DNA from: an uncultured Clostridia bacterium
GTDB taxonomy: Bacteria; Bacillota; Clostridia; TANB77; CAG-508
DNA length: 6,714 nt
NCBI GenBank assembly: GCA_944389715.1
Contig: CALXNI010000022.1
Location: 1 to 6,714, forward strand
Direction: 5' to 3'
Shown here: piece by piece, positions 6,013-6,714 of the stretch
Layout: each line of letters opens with the position of its first letter
How positions within the stretch are numbered: position 1 is the first letter of the stretch
The notes under the pieces: model-generated
Seen by the model: only the letters and a program-made list of their open reading frames with translations
Databases searched by the model: none
Told to the model about the DNA's origin: nothing
Program-made: the position numbers and the translations under genes

Positions 6013-6537
6013 TTACATTTTTATTTTAATGCTTTTTATCAATTCTCCGTTTAATGTTTTTAATTTTATATTTTCTTTATCTATTATTAAATAACTTTTT
6101 TTAGAAAATCCTCTCGGTTTAGAAATTGAACCCGGATTTGCAATTATTCTATCTCCTATTTTTTCTATCATTCCAACATGTGTATGTCCAGATAAAAAAA
6201 TGTCTCCACAATTTTCTGGTAAATTGTTTCTGTTATATATATGGCCATGTGTTAATGTAACTTTTAGTCCGTTAATTTCAATTGTTTTTAAATACCCTAA
6301 ACTAAAATTAAAAAGTTCATCTATATGGCTATTATCACAATTACCTTTTACTGCAATAATTGCTCCTGCCATATTATTTAATATTTCTGCTACTTCAAAA
6401 TCACTTGAAGAATAATAATAGCTAGAATAATCTCCTAATATTAATAATTTTTCTGCACCTTCTTCATGGAATCTTTCTATTGCTTTTTTTAGATTTTCTA
6501 TGCTGCCATGTATGTCCGATATACACATTATTTTCAT
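6013..6537 (-). CDS. yfcE: YfcE/MJ0936-family metallophosphoesterase
   Basis: 174 residues, near the usual 160-185 for this family. All metal-binding motifs of a calcineurin-like phosphodiesterase are visible in order: D8-x-H10 (SDIHG), G35-D36, G65-N66-C67-D68, H97-G-H99 (LTHGH) and G117-H118-T119-H120. The block VAEILNNMAGAIIAVKGNCD and the NPGSISKPRG turn match E. coli YfcE closely. Family members are cytoplasmic, use two metal ions (usually Mn) and hydrolyse phosphodiester bonds in model substrates; the natural substrate is unsettled. The start ATG has GGGAGGT 7 nt upstream. The gene stands alone on this strand and converges on the 125-aa gene with a 12-bp gap and no clear terminator between them. 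I found no convincing promoter; it may be read from beyond the right edge. Confidence 0.92.
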   Translation of the reverse strand: MKIMCISDIHGSIENLKKAIERFHEEGAEKLLILGDYSSYYYSSSDFEVAEILNNMAGAIIAVKGNCDNSHIDELFNFSLGYLKTIEINGLKVTLTHGHIYNRNNLPENCGDIFLSGHTHVGMIEKIGDRIIANPGSISKPRGFSKKSYLIIDKENIKLKTLNGELIKSIKIKM

Positions 6538-6547
6538 TATTTTTACC

Positions 6548-6576
6548 TCCCTACAAATTGTAATTTGAATGAGGGA
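6548..6576 (-). promoter_or_regulatory. Possible hairpin masking the yfcE ribosome site
   Basis: In the yfcE leader, TCCCT and AGGGA can pair, and inside them lies the inverted repeat CAAATT/AATTTG (6554-6567). The AGGGA arm covers the first four bases of the ribosome site GGGAGGT. The stem is AT-rich inside and has an internal loop, so it would be marginally stable. It could tune translation or be chance. Confidence 0.3.
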
Positions 6577-6591
6577 ATTTATTTTATAATC

Positions 6592-6661
6592 TGTAGGGGT
6601 CGCACCCCTGGGCGACCCTTAAATATTGATATGCGGGTCGCCGTGGGCGGCGACCCCTACA
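6592..6661. repeat. Inverted pair of GC-rich palindromic repeats
   Basis: Two 27-bp units face each other, 6592-6618 and 6635-6661, separated by 16 AT-rich bases. The outer ends are the perfect 12-bp inverted repeat TGTAGGGGTCGC and GCGACCCCTACA. Each unit is itself a hairpin: GGGTCGC/GCGACCC with an 8-nt loop in the first, GGGTCGCC/GGCGACCC with a 6-nt loop in the second. Units agree at both ends and differ in the loops. The structure resembles a REP- or MITE-like non-coding mobile repeat. No flanking target duplication is visible. Confidence 0.75.
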
Positions 6662-6685
6662 ACGTTTGCAATTAATTTGCTGTTT

Positions 6686-6714
6686 GCGGGCGGGTGTGGA
6701 ACCCCGCCCCTACA
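6686..6714. repeat. Further GC-rich palindromic repeat at the window edge
   Basis: Contains the stem GGGCGGG/CCCGCCC around a short loop and ends in CCCCTACA exactly at the right edge, so it may continue. On the minus strand it begins TGTAGGGG and ends CCCGCCCGC, like the left-edge copy at 85-113. It is only 24 bp from the pair at 6592-6661, making a repeat cluster beyond yfcE. Confidence 0.7.

Noticed and set aside
6592..6714. CRISPR array
   Set aside because: The units are inverted and self-palindromic, differ in sequence and have unequal AT-rich gaps; no Cas gene is present.

Overview
The window is strongly AT-rich, uses the standard bacterial code (TGG for Trp; TAA and TAG stops) and has GGAGG-type ribosome binding sites. 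It encodes a sortase and a MucBP/vWA surface protein. All of this points to a low-GC Gram-positive bacterium, most likely a Clostridia-type member of the Bacillota from a gut-like habitat. That placement is inference; no phylogenetic marker is present.

Layout. Positions 1-262 carry no gene. They hold a GC-rich interspersed repeat (85-113) and a strong forward promoter (192-220). That promoter leads after about 74 nt into a bidirectional hairpin terminator (263-300), so it may define a small RNA. On the minus strand, 5456 down to 263 looks like one complete three-gene operon: promoter (5428-5456), 18-bp palindrome just past the start point (5398-5415), a 331-aa secreted, C-terminally anchored protein (4368-5363), a sortase (3774-4358), a 1147-aa N-terminally anchored adhesin-like protein (303-3746), and the terminator. 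Gene gaps are 9 and 27 bp. Divergent from it, a plus-strand promoter (5537-5565) drives a 125-aa protein of unknown function (5623-6000). This converges, with a 12-bp gap, on a minus-strand YfcE-type metallophosphoesterase (6013-6537). The right edge (6592-6714) is a cluster of GC-rich palindromic repeats sharing the end TGTAGGGG with the left-edge repeat.

How the genes may work together. The sortase has a complete His-Cys-Arg triad and sits between two surface proteins. Only the 331-aa protein ends in a sorting-signal-like tail (motif, hydrophobic segment, basic tail), and its motif is SPITYDN, a degenerate form of the SPKTGDN-like signals used by clostridial sortases. The large protein has no C-terminal sorting signal. 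It appears held by its N-terminal membrane segment and projects an acidic Thr/Glu stalk, eight MucBP-like repeats, a DUF11-like domain and a vWA domain. The locus is best read as a surface-display or adhesion module with a dedicated sortase. Attachment chemistry and ligand are not shown by the sequence. The YfcE-like enzyme and the 125-aa protein have no evident functional link to it.
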